From an uncultured Corynebacterium sp. (GTDB taxonomy: Bacteria; Actinomycetota; Actinomycetes; Mycobacteriales; Mycobacteriaceae), in the NCBI GenBank assembly GCA_946220775.1, contig CAMIFC010000004.1:62001-126000 (forward strand): a stretch of DNA of 64,000 bases. Direction: 5' to 3'. Numbering within the stretch: the stretch's first letter is position 1; the number at the start of each line of letters is the position of its first letter. The translations under genes were made by a program, and so were the position numbers. This document shows, one piece after another, positions 41,797 through 50,148 of the stretch. The notes under the pieces were generated by a model. That model was not told where the DNA came from, did no database searches, and saw nothing but the letters and a program-made list of their open reading frames with translations.

Positions 41797-42650
41797 ATGA
41801 TTTGGGGCTTTGTCGCCTATATCTTGTGGGGTTTCTTCCCCGCCTTTTTCCCGTTATTGGAGCCGGCGACCCCACTTGAGATCCTTGCGCACCGGTTTAT
41901 TTGGACGCTCGTTTTCATGCTGATCGTGCTCTTTGCACTGGGCAAATTGAGTCTATTGCGTCGTATTTCCCGCAAGGAATGGGGACTCGTAGCTCTAGCC
42001 TCGGTACTGATTTCGCTAAACTGGGGTCTTTATATCTACGCCGTGAATTCCGGGCACGTGGCAGATGCTGCGCTGGGATATTTCATTAACCCGTTAGTGT
42101 CCGTGGTACTGGGAGTAGTGATCCTTCGCGAATCTCTGCGACCCATGCAGAAACTATCGGTTGCTATTGCCGTCGTGGCCGTGACAATTCTGACGATCGC
42201 ACTGGGACAACCGCCGATCATTGCCCTCGGACTCGCACTGAGCTTCGGCTTCTATGGCTTGGTGAAAAAGCAGATGCGGCTGGAACCGATGCAGTCACTC
42301 ACCGCGGAAACACTGGTGCTTGCTCCTGTTGGGCTGATCTATGTGATTTCGCTCGGGTCGGCGTCGACATTCGGTGACAATATCGGGCACTCCGCATTGC
42401 TGGCAGCGGCCGGAATCGTCACCGCATTGCCATTACTGGCTTTCGCTATGGCGGCTCGGGAGATGACATTGTCTTCCTTGGGAATGATCCACAATACCTC
42501 ACGCCCGTCATGCAGATGCTGTGGGCTGTATTCGTGGTCAAGGAGCACATCGAACCAGCCCGGTGGGTTGGATTCAGCATCATTTGGGTCGCAGTGACGA
42601 TTTTTGTCATCGACCTCGTGATTCAGGCGCGCGCCTCGCGGGTCAGGTGA
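41797..42650 (+). pseudogene. rarD: RarD-type EamA-family transporter, frameshifted near the 3' end
   Basis: A permease of the RarD branch of the drug/metabolite transporter superfamily. Codons 1-231 give typical RarD sequence (GFVAYILWGFFPAFFPLL, EILAHRFIWT, WGLYIYAVNSGHV, LGYFINPLVSV). After LSSLGMI at about 42489 the frame is lost: ATC is followed by CACAAT instead of the expected CAA-TAC. In the shifted frame the sequence continues as QYLTPVMQMLWAVFVVKE and WVGFSIIWVAVTIF, and ends at TGA 42648-42650. A 2-nt insertion (CA duplicated) or an equivalent 1-nt deletion explains it. It may be a real mutation or a sequencing error. The last 8 bp overlap the convergent gene. Confidence 0.82.
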
Positions 42651-43824
42651 AGCTCTTTCCCTCGCCGCGATACGTCGGCCATTCGTCGATAATCTTGCCG
42701 TCGGATACCACCAGCACCTGCTCACACCATTCCGCTTGTTCGCCACCTTTTGCGTGGCGGAACCAGACGTGGTCGCCGAGGTGCAGGCTGCGAGCCGCTT
42801 TGCCAGTCAGCGGCGTTTGCACTTCGCCGGGGCCTTCCATCGGCGCCATTTTCAGACCTTCCGGATAATCAACCTTCGGCAGGCGATCCTTGCCGGGAGG
42901 ACCCGAGGCGACGCGCCCGCCACCAGCCACCGTCACAGTATCGGCGGCTGGCCTGCGCACGACTGGGAGGACGAACCATTCCGCAGGTTCTGGCGAGAAT
43001 GTCTTGTAATGATCAAATAGCCCCGGCGCCACGACTCCCGAACCCGCGCCGATTTCGGTGATCGCAGCCTCTGCCGAGGTCGTTTCAATTGAGCCCGTGC
43101 CTCCGCCATTGACGAATTCCAGCGCGGGTTTGCCGGCAGCCGCCAGCTCTTCCTCGATTGCGGCAACGATCTGGCCTCGTCGTTCGGCCAGCTCTGTTCC
43201 CGATATTTTTTTCATGACGCCAATAGCCGGAGACGTGTCCGTCGTTCCAGCAATCTGTCCTTCGTAGGCCATGACTCCGATGAAGGAAAAGCCATCGCGC
43301 GCGATGATGTGCTTCGCAAATTCCCGTGCCTGCTGAACCGAGTGCAGCGGGGAGCGGAGAGCCCCGACGTGGATTGGGCCTAACGCCAGGCTGGCGTCAA
43401 TATCCATACAAATTCGGACGCTGCCACGCTGGGAAGGTGGGACGACGGAATCGATAAGGTCCAGGTGCGCGAGTGAATCGACCATGAGCGTGATGGTTTC
43501 GCGGAACCGATCGGATTCGATGAGGCGCCGGATGGCGGTGCGGTTGGCGGTGGGGTAGGCGACGAGGATGTCGTCGCAGGTATTGGTTTCAACCAGCCAC
43601 ATGGCCTCGTTGATATTGAAACTCAATATTCCCTGGTACCCTGGCAGCCCCAGGATTCTTGAGATCAGCGACCGAATGCGAATCGACTTGCTCGCCAGCC
43701 GAATGGGGGTCGGGGTGGCTCGGCGGGTCATGTCCTTCGCGTTCGCGAGAGCCGCGTCGAGGTCAAGAACCGAAAACGGGGCATCGAGGTGAGAAACTGC
43801 AGATCTAGTTTTTTGCTTCACCAT
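42643..43824 (-). CDS. Alanine-racemase-fold PLP enzyme (amino acid deaminase/aldolase-like)
   Basis: A 393-residue PLP protein of the type III fold, similar to D-threonine aldolase/D-serine dehydratase-like proteins annotated as amino acid deaminase/aldolase. The N-terminal TIM-barrel domain has LDAPFSVLDLDAALANA, RLASKSIR (likely PLP lysine) and FVNGGGTGSIE for phosphate binding. The C-terminal beta domain carries LHLGDHVWFRHAKGGE, where family members bind a metal. The substrate is unknown. The ATG at 43824 is preferred over TTG 43839, because TAAAAT (43834-43829) is a fitting -10 for a leaderless transcript. Divergent from dnaE1. Confidence 0.78.
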   Translation of the reverse strand: MVKQKTRSAVSHLDAPFSVLDLDAALANAKDMTRRATPTPIRLASKSIRIRSLISRILGLPGYQGILSFNINEAMWLVETNTCDDILVAYPTANRTAIRRLIESDRFRETITLMVDSLAHLDLIDSVVPPSQRGSVRICMDIDASLALGPIHVGALRSPLHSVQQAREFAKHIIARDGFSFIGVMAYEGQIAGTTDTSPAIGVMKKISGTELAERRGQIVAAIEEELAAAGKPALEFVNGGGTGSIETTSAEAAITEIGAGSGVVAPGLFDHYKTFSPEPAEWFVLPVVRRPAADTVTVAGGGRVASGPPGKDRLPKVDYPEGLKMAPMEGPGEVQTPLTGKAARSLHLGDHVWFRHAKGGEQAEWCEQVLVVSDGKIIDEWPTYRGEGKSFT

Positions 43825-43889
43825 GCCGATTTTAGCCAACCTGCCTGGCCGAATTTTAGATTTTCCGGAAAGCGATAGGATAGCCAGTT

Positions 43890-46800
43890 ATGAGCCGTTC
43901 ATCTTTTGTCCACCTGCACAATCACACCGAATACTCCATGCTCGACGGGATGGCGAAGGTGGAGCTGCTGGCAGAAGAGTGCGCCCGACAAGGCATGCCA
44001 GCGGTGGGGATGACAGACCACGGCAACATGTTCGGTGCCGACGCTTTCTATCGCACGATGACCGCTGCAGGCATCAAACCAATCATCGGTATCGAGGCCT
44101 ATCTGGCGCCCGACTCGAGGTTCAACATGGACCGCGTTCGCTGGGGCAACCCGGAACAGAAAAAGGACGACGTCTCCGCGTCTGGTGCTTATCTGCACCA
44201 GACGATGATCGCTGAAAACGTTACTGGCCTGCGGAATCTGTTCTACTTGTCCTCGATGGCGTCCTACGAAGGGCAGTTGGGCAAATGGCCACGAATGGAC
44301 GCGGAACTGATCGCCGAACACGCCGAAGGGATTATCGGGACGACCGGCTGCCCGTCCGGCGACGTGCAGACGAGGCTGCGTCTCGGGCAATTCGACAAGG
44401 CGCTTGAAGCCGCCGCGATGTGGCAGGACATCTACGGCAAGGACAACTTCTTCCTCGAACTGATGGACCACGGCCTGGACATCGAAAAGCGGGTGCGCGA
44501 TGACCTGCTTGAGGTTGGACGCAAGCTGGACCTGCCGCCACTGGTGACTAACGACTGCCACTACGTGCTGCAAAACCAGGCCGCCGCCCACGAGGTGATG
44601 CTGTGTGTGCAGACCGGATCCACGATGGACGAACCAACCCTAGACGAAGGGGGTAAGCGGTTCGCGTTCAGTGGTGATTCCTACTACATCCGGACCGCGG
44701 AAGACGTTCGCTCGCAATGGGATCACGTGGTTCCTGACGGTTGCGATAACACCCTCTGGATCGCCGAACGCGTACAGGATTATGGGGAAGTCTGGGAAGA
44801 ACACCCCCACGACCGCATGCCAGTCGCCGAAGTGCCTGAAGGACATACCCCGACAACCTGGCTGACGAGCGAAGTCATGGACGGGCTGAGCGAGCGGTTC
44901 AATGGTGGCCCTATCCCGAAGGAATACATCGACCGTGCTGAATACGAGATCAGCGTGATCGACATGAAGGGGTATCCGTCCTACTTCTTGATCGTTGCGG
45001 AGCTCATTAAGCACGCCCGGTCCGTGGGCATCCGAGTTGGCCCGGGCCGTGGTTCTGCTGCTGGTGCACTGGTGGCTTACGCGCTGACCATCACGAACAT
45101 CGACCCGATCGAGCACGGATTGCTGTTCGAGCGATTCCTGAACCCAGAACGCCCGTCGGCGCCCGATATTGATATCGACTTCGACGACCGTCGCCGTGGC
45201 GAAATGATTCGCTATGCTTCCGACCGCTGGGGCGAAGACAAGATCGCGCAGGTCATCACGTTCGGTACTGTGAAAACGAAGCAGGCGATTAAGGACTCCG
45301 CGCGTGCCCACTTCGGGCAGGCGGGCTTCCAGCTAGCGGACCGCATCACGAAGACCCTGCCACCGCCAATCATGGCGAAGGATATTGAGCTCAAGGGCAT
45401 CATGGATCCGGATCACGAGCGGTACGGCGAGGCGGCTGAAGTGCGCCAGCTGATCGACACAGATCCGCAGGTCAATAAGATTTACCAGGATGCTCTTGGG
45501 CTGGAAGGCGTGGTGCGTCAGGCTGGCGTTCACGCATGTGCAGTGATTATGTCCTCCGTGCCGCTGCTGGACTGTATCCCGATGTGGAAACGCAAGCAGG
45601 ACGGTGCGCTGATCACCGGTTGGCCCTACCCAGCTTGTGAGGCCATTGGGCTGCTGAAGATGGACTTCCTTGGGCTGCGAAACCTCACGGTCATTGGTGA
45701 TGCCATCGACAACATCAAGGCCAATAGGGGTGAGGACCTGGACTTGGAAGGCCTCGATACGGTAGACACCCCAACCTATGAACTGCTGGCCCGAGGCGAG
45801 ACCCTGGGAGTGTTCCAGCTGGACTCCGGCGGCATGCAGGAACTGCTGAAACGAATGTCGCCCACTGGGTTCAATGACATTGTTGCGGCACTGGCGCTGT
45901 ACCGACCAGGGCCGATGGGTGTGGGAGCGCACTGGGAATATGCGGACCGTAAGAATGGACGCAAGCCGATTACCCCTATTCACCCGGAGCTAGAAGAGCC
46001 GCTGGCGGAGATCCTGGAAGAAACCTACGGCTTGATCGTCTACCAGGAGCAGATCATGAGGATCTCCCAGAAGGTAGCCGACTATACCGCTGGACAAGCT
46101 GATGGCTTCCGAAAAGCAATGGGTAAGAAGAAGCCAGAGGTGCTGGAAAAGGAGTTCGTCACCTTTGAGTCCGGCATGAAGAAGAACGGCTATTCCGCTG
46201 CTGCCATCAAGGCGCTATGGGATACGATCCTGCCGTTCGCTGGCTATGCGTTCAATAAGTCGCACGCGGCAGGGTATGGGCTTGTGTCTTTCTGGACGGC
46301 ATACCTGAAAGCGAACTACACCGCTGAGTACATGGCGGCGCTACTGACCTCCGTGTCGGATAAGAAGGATAAGTCCGCTATTTACCTGGCTGACTGTCGC
46401 CACCTGGGCATTCAGGTGCTGTCTCCTGACGTGAATCAATCCGCATTCACGTTCCAGTCCGTGGGCAAGGACATCCGATTTGGACTCGGCGCTGTGCGTA
46501 ACGTTGGTGAAGATGTGGTCAATTCGATCATCGCGGCACGCGAGGAGAAGGGTAAGTTCGTTGATTTTTCTGACTACTTAGACAAGATCGACGCTGTCGC
46601 TGCGTCGAAGCGGGTGACTGAATCACTCATTAAGGCCGGTGCCTTCGACTCGCTGAATCATCCTCGGAAGGGGCTGCTGCTCATCCACGAGGACGCGATT
46701 GATGCCGTGACCACGACGAAGAAGGCTGCGGCCCGTGGTCAGTTCGACCTGTTCGCTGGCCTGGGAGCAGAAGAGTCTGGGGACGTATTTAAAGTCGATA

Positions 46801-47456
46801 TTCCCGACCAGAATTGGGAACGCAAGCATGAACTGGCACTGGAGCGAGACATGTTGGGGCTCTACGTGTCGGGGCACCCGCTGGACGGATTTGAGGATGC
46901 CCTCGATGCTCAAATCGATACGTCGTTGCCGAGCGTGCTGTCCCAGGAGCTGCCGAATAATAAGGACGTAAAGATCGGTGGCATTATCTCCAACGTGGAG
47001 CGCCGGGTTGACCGAAACGGCAACCCCTGGGTGATTGCCACCTTGGAGGATCAGCACGGCGCCCAGGTGGAGCTGCTGGTGTTTGCCAAGACGTACCAGA
47101 TGGTGGCGCCACAAATCGTGGAAGACAATATTGTCCTCGCGAAGGCGCGGATCCGGTACAAGGATGAGCGTATGAGCCTGTTCTGCGAGGATCTTAAGTC
47201 TGCAGAACTGTCTATCGGCGCAGGTAGCGGGGTTCCATTGCGGTTGAATATCCGCGTTGATCAAGCGACCCCGGAGAACATGGAACGACTGAAGCGAGTT
47301 CTCGTCCAAAACAAGGGTGATTCTGACGTTTATCTCACGCTGATCGATGGTGAACAAGAAGTGCAGTTCTTGTTGGCTCCGGAAATGCGTGTGAATAAGT
47401 CTCCTTCGCTGATGGGCGATTTGAAGGCAAGTACGTGGGAGGGGATTTTCTCTTAG
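43890..47456 (+). CDS. dnaE1: DNA polymerase III alpha subunit DnaE1
   Basis: Replicative DNA polymerase of the C family. The 1188-residue protein has an N-terminal PHP domain (HLHNHTEYSMLDG, GMTDHGNMFGA, IIGIEAYL), which is the proofreading exonuclease in actinobacterial DnaE1. The catalytic palm carries DIDID at 426-430. The finger and thumb domains, the helix-hairpin-helix and the OB-fold (KIGGIISNVERRVDRNGNPWVIATLEDQ) follow. The ATG at 43890 lies 8 nt after TAGGAT, a promoter-like -10. A 10-bp hairpin follows the stop. Confidence 0.97.
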   Translation: MSRSSFVHLHNHTEYSMLDGMAKVELLAEECARQGMPAVGMTDHGNMFGADAFYRTMTAAGIKPIIGIEAYLAPDSRFNMDRVRWGNPEQKKDDVSASGAYLHQTMIAENVTGLRNLFYLSSMASYEGQLGKWPRMDAELIAEHAEGIIGTTGCPSGDVQTRLRLGQFDKALEAAAMWQDIYGKDNFFLELMDHGLDIEKRVRDDLLEVGRKLDLPPLVTNDCHYVLQNQAAAHEVMLCVQTGSTMDEPTLDEGGKRFAFSGDSYYIRTAEDVRSQWDHVVPDGCDNTLWIAERVQDYGEVWEEHPHDRMPVAEVPEGHTPTTWLTSEVMDGLSERFNGGPIPKEYIDRAEYEISVIDMKGYPSYFLIVAELIKHARSVGIRVGPGRGSAAGALVAYALTITNIDPIEHGLLFERFLNPERPSAPDIDIDFDDRRRGEMIRYASDRWGEDKIAQVITFGTVKTKQAIKDSARAHFGQAGFQLADRITKTLPPPIMAKDIELKGIMDPDHERYGEAAEVRQLIDTDPQVNKIYQDALGLEGVVRQAGVHACAVIMSSVPLLDCIPMWKRKQDGALITGWPYPACEAIGLLKMDFLGLRNLTVIGDAIDNIKANRGEDLDLEGLDTVDTPTYELLARGETLGVFQLDSGGMQELLKRMSPTGFNDIVAALALYRPGPMGVGAHWEYADRKNGRKPITPIHPELEEPLAEILEETYGLIVYQEQIMRISQKVADYTAGQADGFRKAMGKKKPEVLEKEFVTFESGMKKNGYSAAAIKALWDTILPFAGYAFNKSHAAGYGLVSFWTAYLKANYTAEYMAALLTSVSDKKDKSAIYLADCRHLGIQVLSPDVNQSAFTFQSVGKDIRFGLGAVRNVGEDVVNSIIAAREEKGKFVDFSDYLDKIDAVAASKRVTESLIKAGAFDSLNHPRKGLLLIHEDAIDAVTTTKKAAARGQFDLFAGLGAEESGDVFKVDIPDQNWERKHELALERDMLGLYVSGHPLDGFEDALDAQIDTSLPSVLSQELPNNKDVKIGGIISNVERRVDRNGNPWVIATLEDQHGAQVELLVFAKTYQMVAPQIVEDNIVLAKARIRYKDERMSLFCEDLKSAELSIGAGSGVPLRLNIRVDQATPENMERLKRVLVQNKGDSDVYLTLIDGEQEVQFLLAPEMRVNKSPSLMGDLKASTWEGIFS

Positions 47457-47488
47457 AAGAAGGTCTGGGGGATGGCTGTTGGCTGTTG

Positions 47489-47514
47489 GTTGGTGGCTCG
47501 GGCTAGCCGCCAAC
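47489..47514 (+). terminator. Hairpin after dnaE1
   Basis: GTTGGTGGCT (47489-47498) pairs with AGCCGCCAAC (47505-47514), 10 pairs with one G-U and a 6-nt loop, 32 bp after the dnaE1 stop. No U-tract follows. It separates dnaE1 from the LexA-type box and probably ends or attenuates the dnaE1 transcript. Confidence 0.45.
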
Positions 47515-47521
47515 AGCAGTT

Positions 47522-47537
47522 TGGAACAGGTGTTCGA
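47522..47537. promoter_or_regulatory. LexA-type (SOS) box upstream of the HNH nuclease gene
   Basis: TGGAACAGGTGTTCGA contains GAAC-N4-GTTC with the flanking GA on the right, close to the actinobacterial LexA consensus. It is followed by TTGTGA (-35-like), a 17-bp spacer and TGGTTA (-10-like). The next about 35 bp resemble the sequence after the box at 10303. Confidence 0.7.
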
Positions 47538-47643
47538 TTTTTGTGAGAGGTTGTCCGGTGAGCTGGTTATGGTGAGTTGCATTGGAGTTAATGCTTGACG
47601 CTTGGCCATGAAAGGGGCCAGCGAGGGGGGAGGCATAAGAAGA

Positions 47644-48726
47644 ATGACCAGCATATGCAGTACACAGCCCAACTCGGCTGCCGAAGCAGCGAAGATATGC
47701 AACCTTGCCGAATTAGCACTTGCGCGGTGTTGTCAAGACGCCGGGCAATCGCCCACTGCTCTTGCACTTGCGTGCCGAAAGCAGGGCGTGCGTGACGCGA
47801 CCAACTTTGCCCATGCAGCGGATCTCATGACCCGGATGCCAGACTTTGCATCATGTGCTGAAGATTTGGGGACGCTGGGCGTGCGGCATCTTGACGCCGT
47901 GTGGTGCGTCGTTCGCCGATTCCAGGATGTCATTGATGCCGAACAGGTGGATTCGTTTGACCAGCATATTCAAGAAGTGTTGGTGAACTTTCTCGAGTTC
48001 AACTCAGTTCCAAGCGCGAAGGCTTTGCAGAACCACCTCGAACGATACTTGGCTGAAGAGATGCCCACGGAATTCATGGCGGTGGAGAATAATGAGCGTA
48101 AGCGGGCTGGCGTCCGAAAAGAAGATGACCATTGGAAGCTGAAATTCCCACGCCTGGAGTCGCAACGGCTGTGGGAAAAGGTGACCAAGATTGCGAAGAA
48201 AGATCCGTCGCTCAAGAAAGTGCCGTTGGAACAAGCGCGAATGAACGTGATCTTGCGGCTGCTGGATGGGGAGATTGACGATACCGTCGTGCATGTTCAC
48301 GTGTATCGCACGGAGGATGGGCCGGGATTTATCCCGGGAGTGGGGACGATCAGCGTTGCTGAAGCTGATCGCCTGGAAGCGTTCGCGCAAAAAGTCTCGT
48401 ATGTCGATGAAGTGCCAGACGGAATCGAAAGCTATCGGCCGAACCAGCAGATTAGGGATTACGTGGCTGGGCGGGACGGCACTTGCCGATTTCCCGGCTG
48501 CTCCGAACCGGCGACGATGTGCGATGTTGACCACATTACGCCGTACGGTTCGCCATCAGGGGATACCGATCCCAATAACCTGCAGAGTCTGTGCCGGACG
48601 CACCACACGTTGAAGACACAGAAAGAATGGGCAGCATTCACCCCAGACGGCGGGGTGACAGTGATTTGGTATTCACCGACAGAGGAAGTGCTCGTTACGA
48701 GACCGGGAGGGATCCTCAAGCAGTAA
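47644..48726 (+). CDS. HNH endonuclease-domain protein (DUF222/13E12-like architecture)
   Basis: A 360-residue protein with a mostly helical N-terminal region and a C-terminal HNH domain. The nuclease motif is intact: RDGTCRFPGCSEPATMCDVDHITPYGS, then DPNNLQSLCRTHHTLKTQ, giving the paired Cys residues, the D-H catalytic pair and the closing H-H. The same layout occurs in multi-copy corynebacterial and mycobacterial DUF222/13E12 proteins. Target and role are unknown. The ATG at 47644 follows GGGGGAGG; TTG 47602 and ATG 47608 lack a ribosome binding site. The LexA-type box about 107 bp upstream suggests expression after DNA damage. Confidence 0.85.
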   Translation: MTSICSTQPNSAAEAAKICNLAELALARCCQDAGQSPTALALACRKQGVRDATNFAHAADLMTRMPDFASCAEDLGTLGVRHLDAVWCVVRRFQDVIDAEQVDSFDQHIQEVLVNFLEFNSVPSAKALQNHLERYLAEEMPTEFMAVENNERKRAGVRKEDDHWKLKFPRLESQRLWEKVTKIAKKDPSLKKVPLEQARMNVILRLLDGEIDDTVVHVHVYRTEDGPGFIPGVGTISVAEADRLEAFAQKVSYVDEVPDGIESYRPNQQIRDYVAGRDGTCRFPGCSEPATMCDVDHITPYGSPSGDTDPNNLQSLCRTHHTLKTQKEWAAFTPDGGVTVIWYSPTEEVLVTRPGGILKQ

Positions 48727-48732
48727 ACCTGC

Positions 48733-48738
48733 GATAAT
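48733..48738 (+). promoter_or_regulatory. -10 element of a leaderless yigZ transcript
   Basis: GATAAT ends exactly 6 nt before the ATG at 48745 and no Shine-Dalgarno sequence is present. The spacing is the usual -10 to start-site distance, so the mRNA probably begins at the ATG. Confidence 0.5.
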
Positions 48739-48744
48739 GGGGCA

Positions 48745-49371
48745 ATGAGTTATATTCGCCCTGCAGACGAACAGTGGCAGGCTGAGATTGAAATCAAACG
48801 ATCGCAATTCATCGGCATCGCCCGGCGGACGAGTACTGAACAGGCAGCTCGCGAGTTCATCGACGAGATTCGATCGCGGTACCCAGATGCTCGGCACCAC
48901 TGTAGTGCGTACATCGTGCATCGAGACGACGCGCAAGCCATCGAGCGATCCAGCGACGACGGCGAACCAGCCGGGACGGCTGGCCAACCCATGCTCGAAG
49001 TACTCAAGGGCACCGATGCTCTTGACGTCACTGTGGTTGTTGTGAGGTATTTCGGTGGTGTGCTGCTAGGCACTGGAGGATTGGTGCGGGCATATCAAGA
49101 CGCAACGAAGGCCGTGCTGGCGAAAGTGCGGTGGGTTGAACGTACACAGCTTGATTTGTTCCGAGTTGAACTCGATCATGCTGAGGCCGGCAAAATCGAA
49201 TCCGAGCTACGGAATCAGGGCTATCAGATCCTGTCGACCGAGTATGGGGCGACAGTCACCCTGCAGTTGGTTGGCGACGACGCTCTAGCGGAGCGCCTGG
49301 CCGCGATGACCGCCGGAGCCGTAGAAGCGAAATCAGCAGGCCAGTGGTGGGTTGATGTTGAAAGGCCATGA
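48745..49371 (+). CDS. YigZ/IMPACT family protein
   Basis: A 208-residue protein of the YigZ (UPF0029/IMPACT) family. The N-terminal domain carries the signature KRSQFIGIARR, HHCSAYIVHRDD, RSSDDGEPAGTAGQPMLEVL and VRYFGGVLLGTGGLVRAY. The C-terminal ferredoxin-like domain (DUF1949) includes HAEAGKIESELRNQGYQIL. Eukaryotic IMPACT modulates translation control; the bacterial function is not established. It stands alone between the HNH gene and a small membrane protein. Confidence 0.92.
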   Translation: MSYIRPADEQWQAEIEIKRSQFIGIARRTSTEQAAREFIDEIRSRYPDARHHCSAYIVHRDDAQAIERSSDDGEPAGTAGQPMLEVLKGTDALDVTVVVVRYFGGVLLGTGGLVRAYQDATKAVLAKVRWVERTQLDLFRVELDHAEAGKIESELRNQGYQILSTEYGATVTLQLVGDDALAERLAAMTAGAVEAKSAGQWWVDVERP

Positions 49372-49451
49372 CAACCCGGCAATGCGGTTGCGCCCTGTTC
49401 ACCTTTCTAGTTCGCATTTAAGGGTGGAGGGTCTGCGGGTATCATAGGCCC

Positions 49452-49685
49452 ATGACTATGAGCCAGTTCGAGCCGAATCCGATTGTTCGGCGCAAGAAAG
49501 AAGTGCGTAAGCGCGCACGGTCAATGCAAATCACCGGCGCAGCTGGAGCAGGCGTCGCTGTCCTCGGGTTGATTCTCGGCGCGTCCGGGGGATTCATCCT
49601 CCTCGTCTGCGTCATCACGCTTCTTGTCGTGGGGTACAACGGCTGGAAGATTCGTGAAACAATCAACGAAGTTGATGAATGGTAA
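49452..49685 (+). CDS. Small two-helix membrane protein
   Basis: A 77-residue protein with a basic N-terminus (NPIVRRKKEVRKRARSMQ), two adjacent hydrophobic segments (about 27-46 and 47-64) and a charged C-terminus (RETINEVDEW). Function unknown. TATCAT (49440-49445) ends 6 nt before the ATG, again a leaderless arrangement; an in-frame ATG two codons later is also possible. The S4-domain gene follows 3 bp after the stop, so the two are co-transcribed. Confidence 0.72.
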   Translation: MTMSQFEPNPIVRRKKEVRKRARSMQITGAAGAGVAVLGLILGASGGFILLVCVITLLVVGYNGWKIRETINEVDEW

Positions 49686-49688
49686 CCA

Positions 49689-50048
49689 GTGGTTCGTGTT
49701 GATGCATGGGTGTGGGCCGTCCGGCTGCTGAAGACCCGTTCCCAAGCCGCCCAGGCCTGTCGGGCCGGGCATGTGAAAGTCAATGGCGAGTCTGTGAAGC
49801 CAGCACAGCATCTTGCCGTCGGTGATCGGGTTCGCGTGTGGGCGCACCACCGTGAACGCATCGTCGAGGTTCAAGAACTGCTCGCTAAACGGGTGGGGTC
49901 AAGTATTGCTCAAGCAGCCTATATTGATCACTCGCCACCACCTCCGCCAAAGGAGATCATCGCGTCAATGCCACGCCGTGATCCTGGAGCGGGGAGGCCA
50001 ACCAAGAAAGAGCGCCGGGAAATGGAGAAGTTCCGCCGCATGCGCTGA
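49689..50048 (+). CDS. S4-domain RNA-binding protein (HslR/RqcP-like)
   Basis: A 119-residue protein made of an S4 RNA-binding fold at the N-terminus (VRVDAWVWAVRLLKTRSQAAQACRAG, then VKVNGESVKPAQHLAVGDRVRV) and a basic tail (RPTKKERREMEKFRRMR). E. coli Hsp15 (HslR) and B. subtilis RqcP of this type bind stalled 50S subunits with peptidyl-tRNA. The same role is plausible but not shown. The GTG at 49689 is coupled to the upstream membrane protein gene. Confidence 0.88.
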   Translation: MVRVDAWVWAVRLLKTRSQAAQACRAGHVKVNGESVKPAQHLAVGDRVRVWAHHRERIVEVQELLAKRVGSSIAQAAYIDHSPPPPPKEIIASMPRRDPGAGRPTKKERREMEKFRRMR

Positions 50049-50148
50049 TCGTGCTGATCTTCGTCGTCGGCCTCCAGGCTTGCTTCCGTTGGCTTTTGGT
50101 CAACCTTTGTCCATCCTCCAGCCGTGCCTCCGAGCGTGCATCCCAGTT

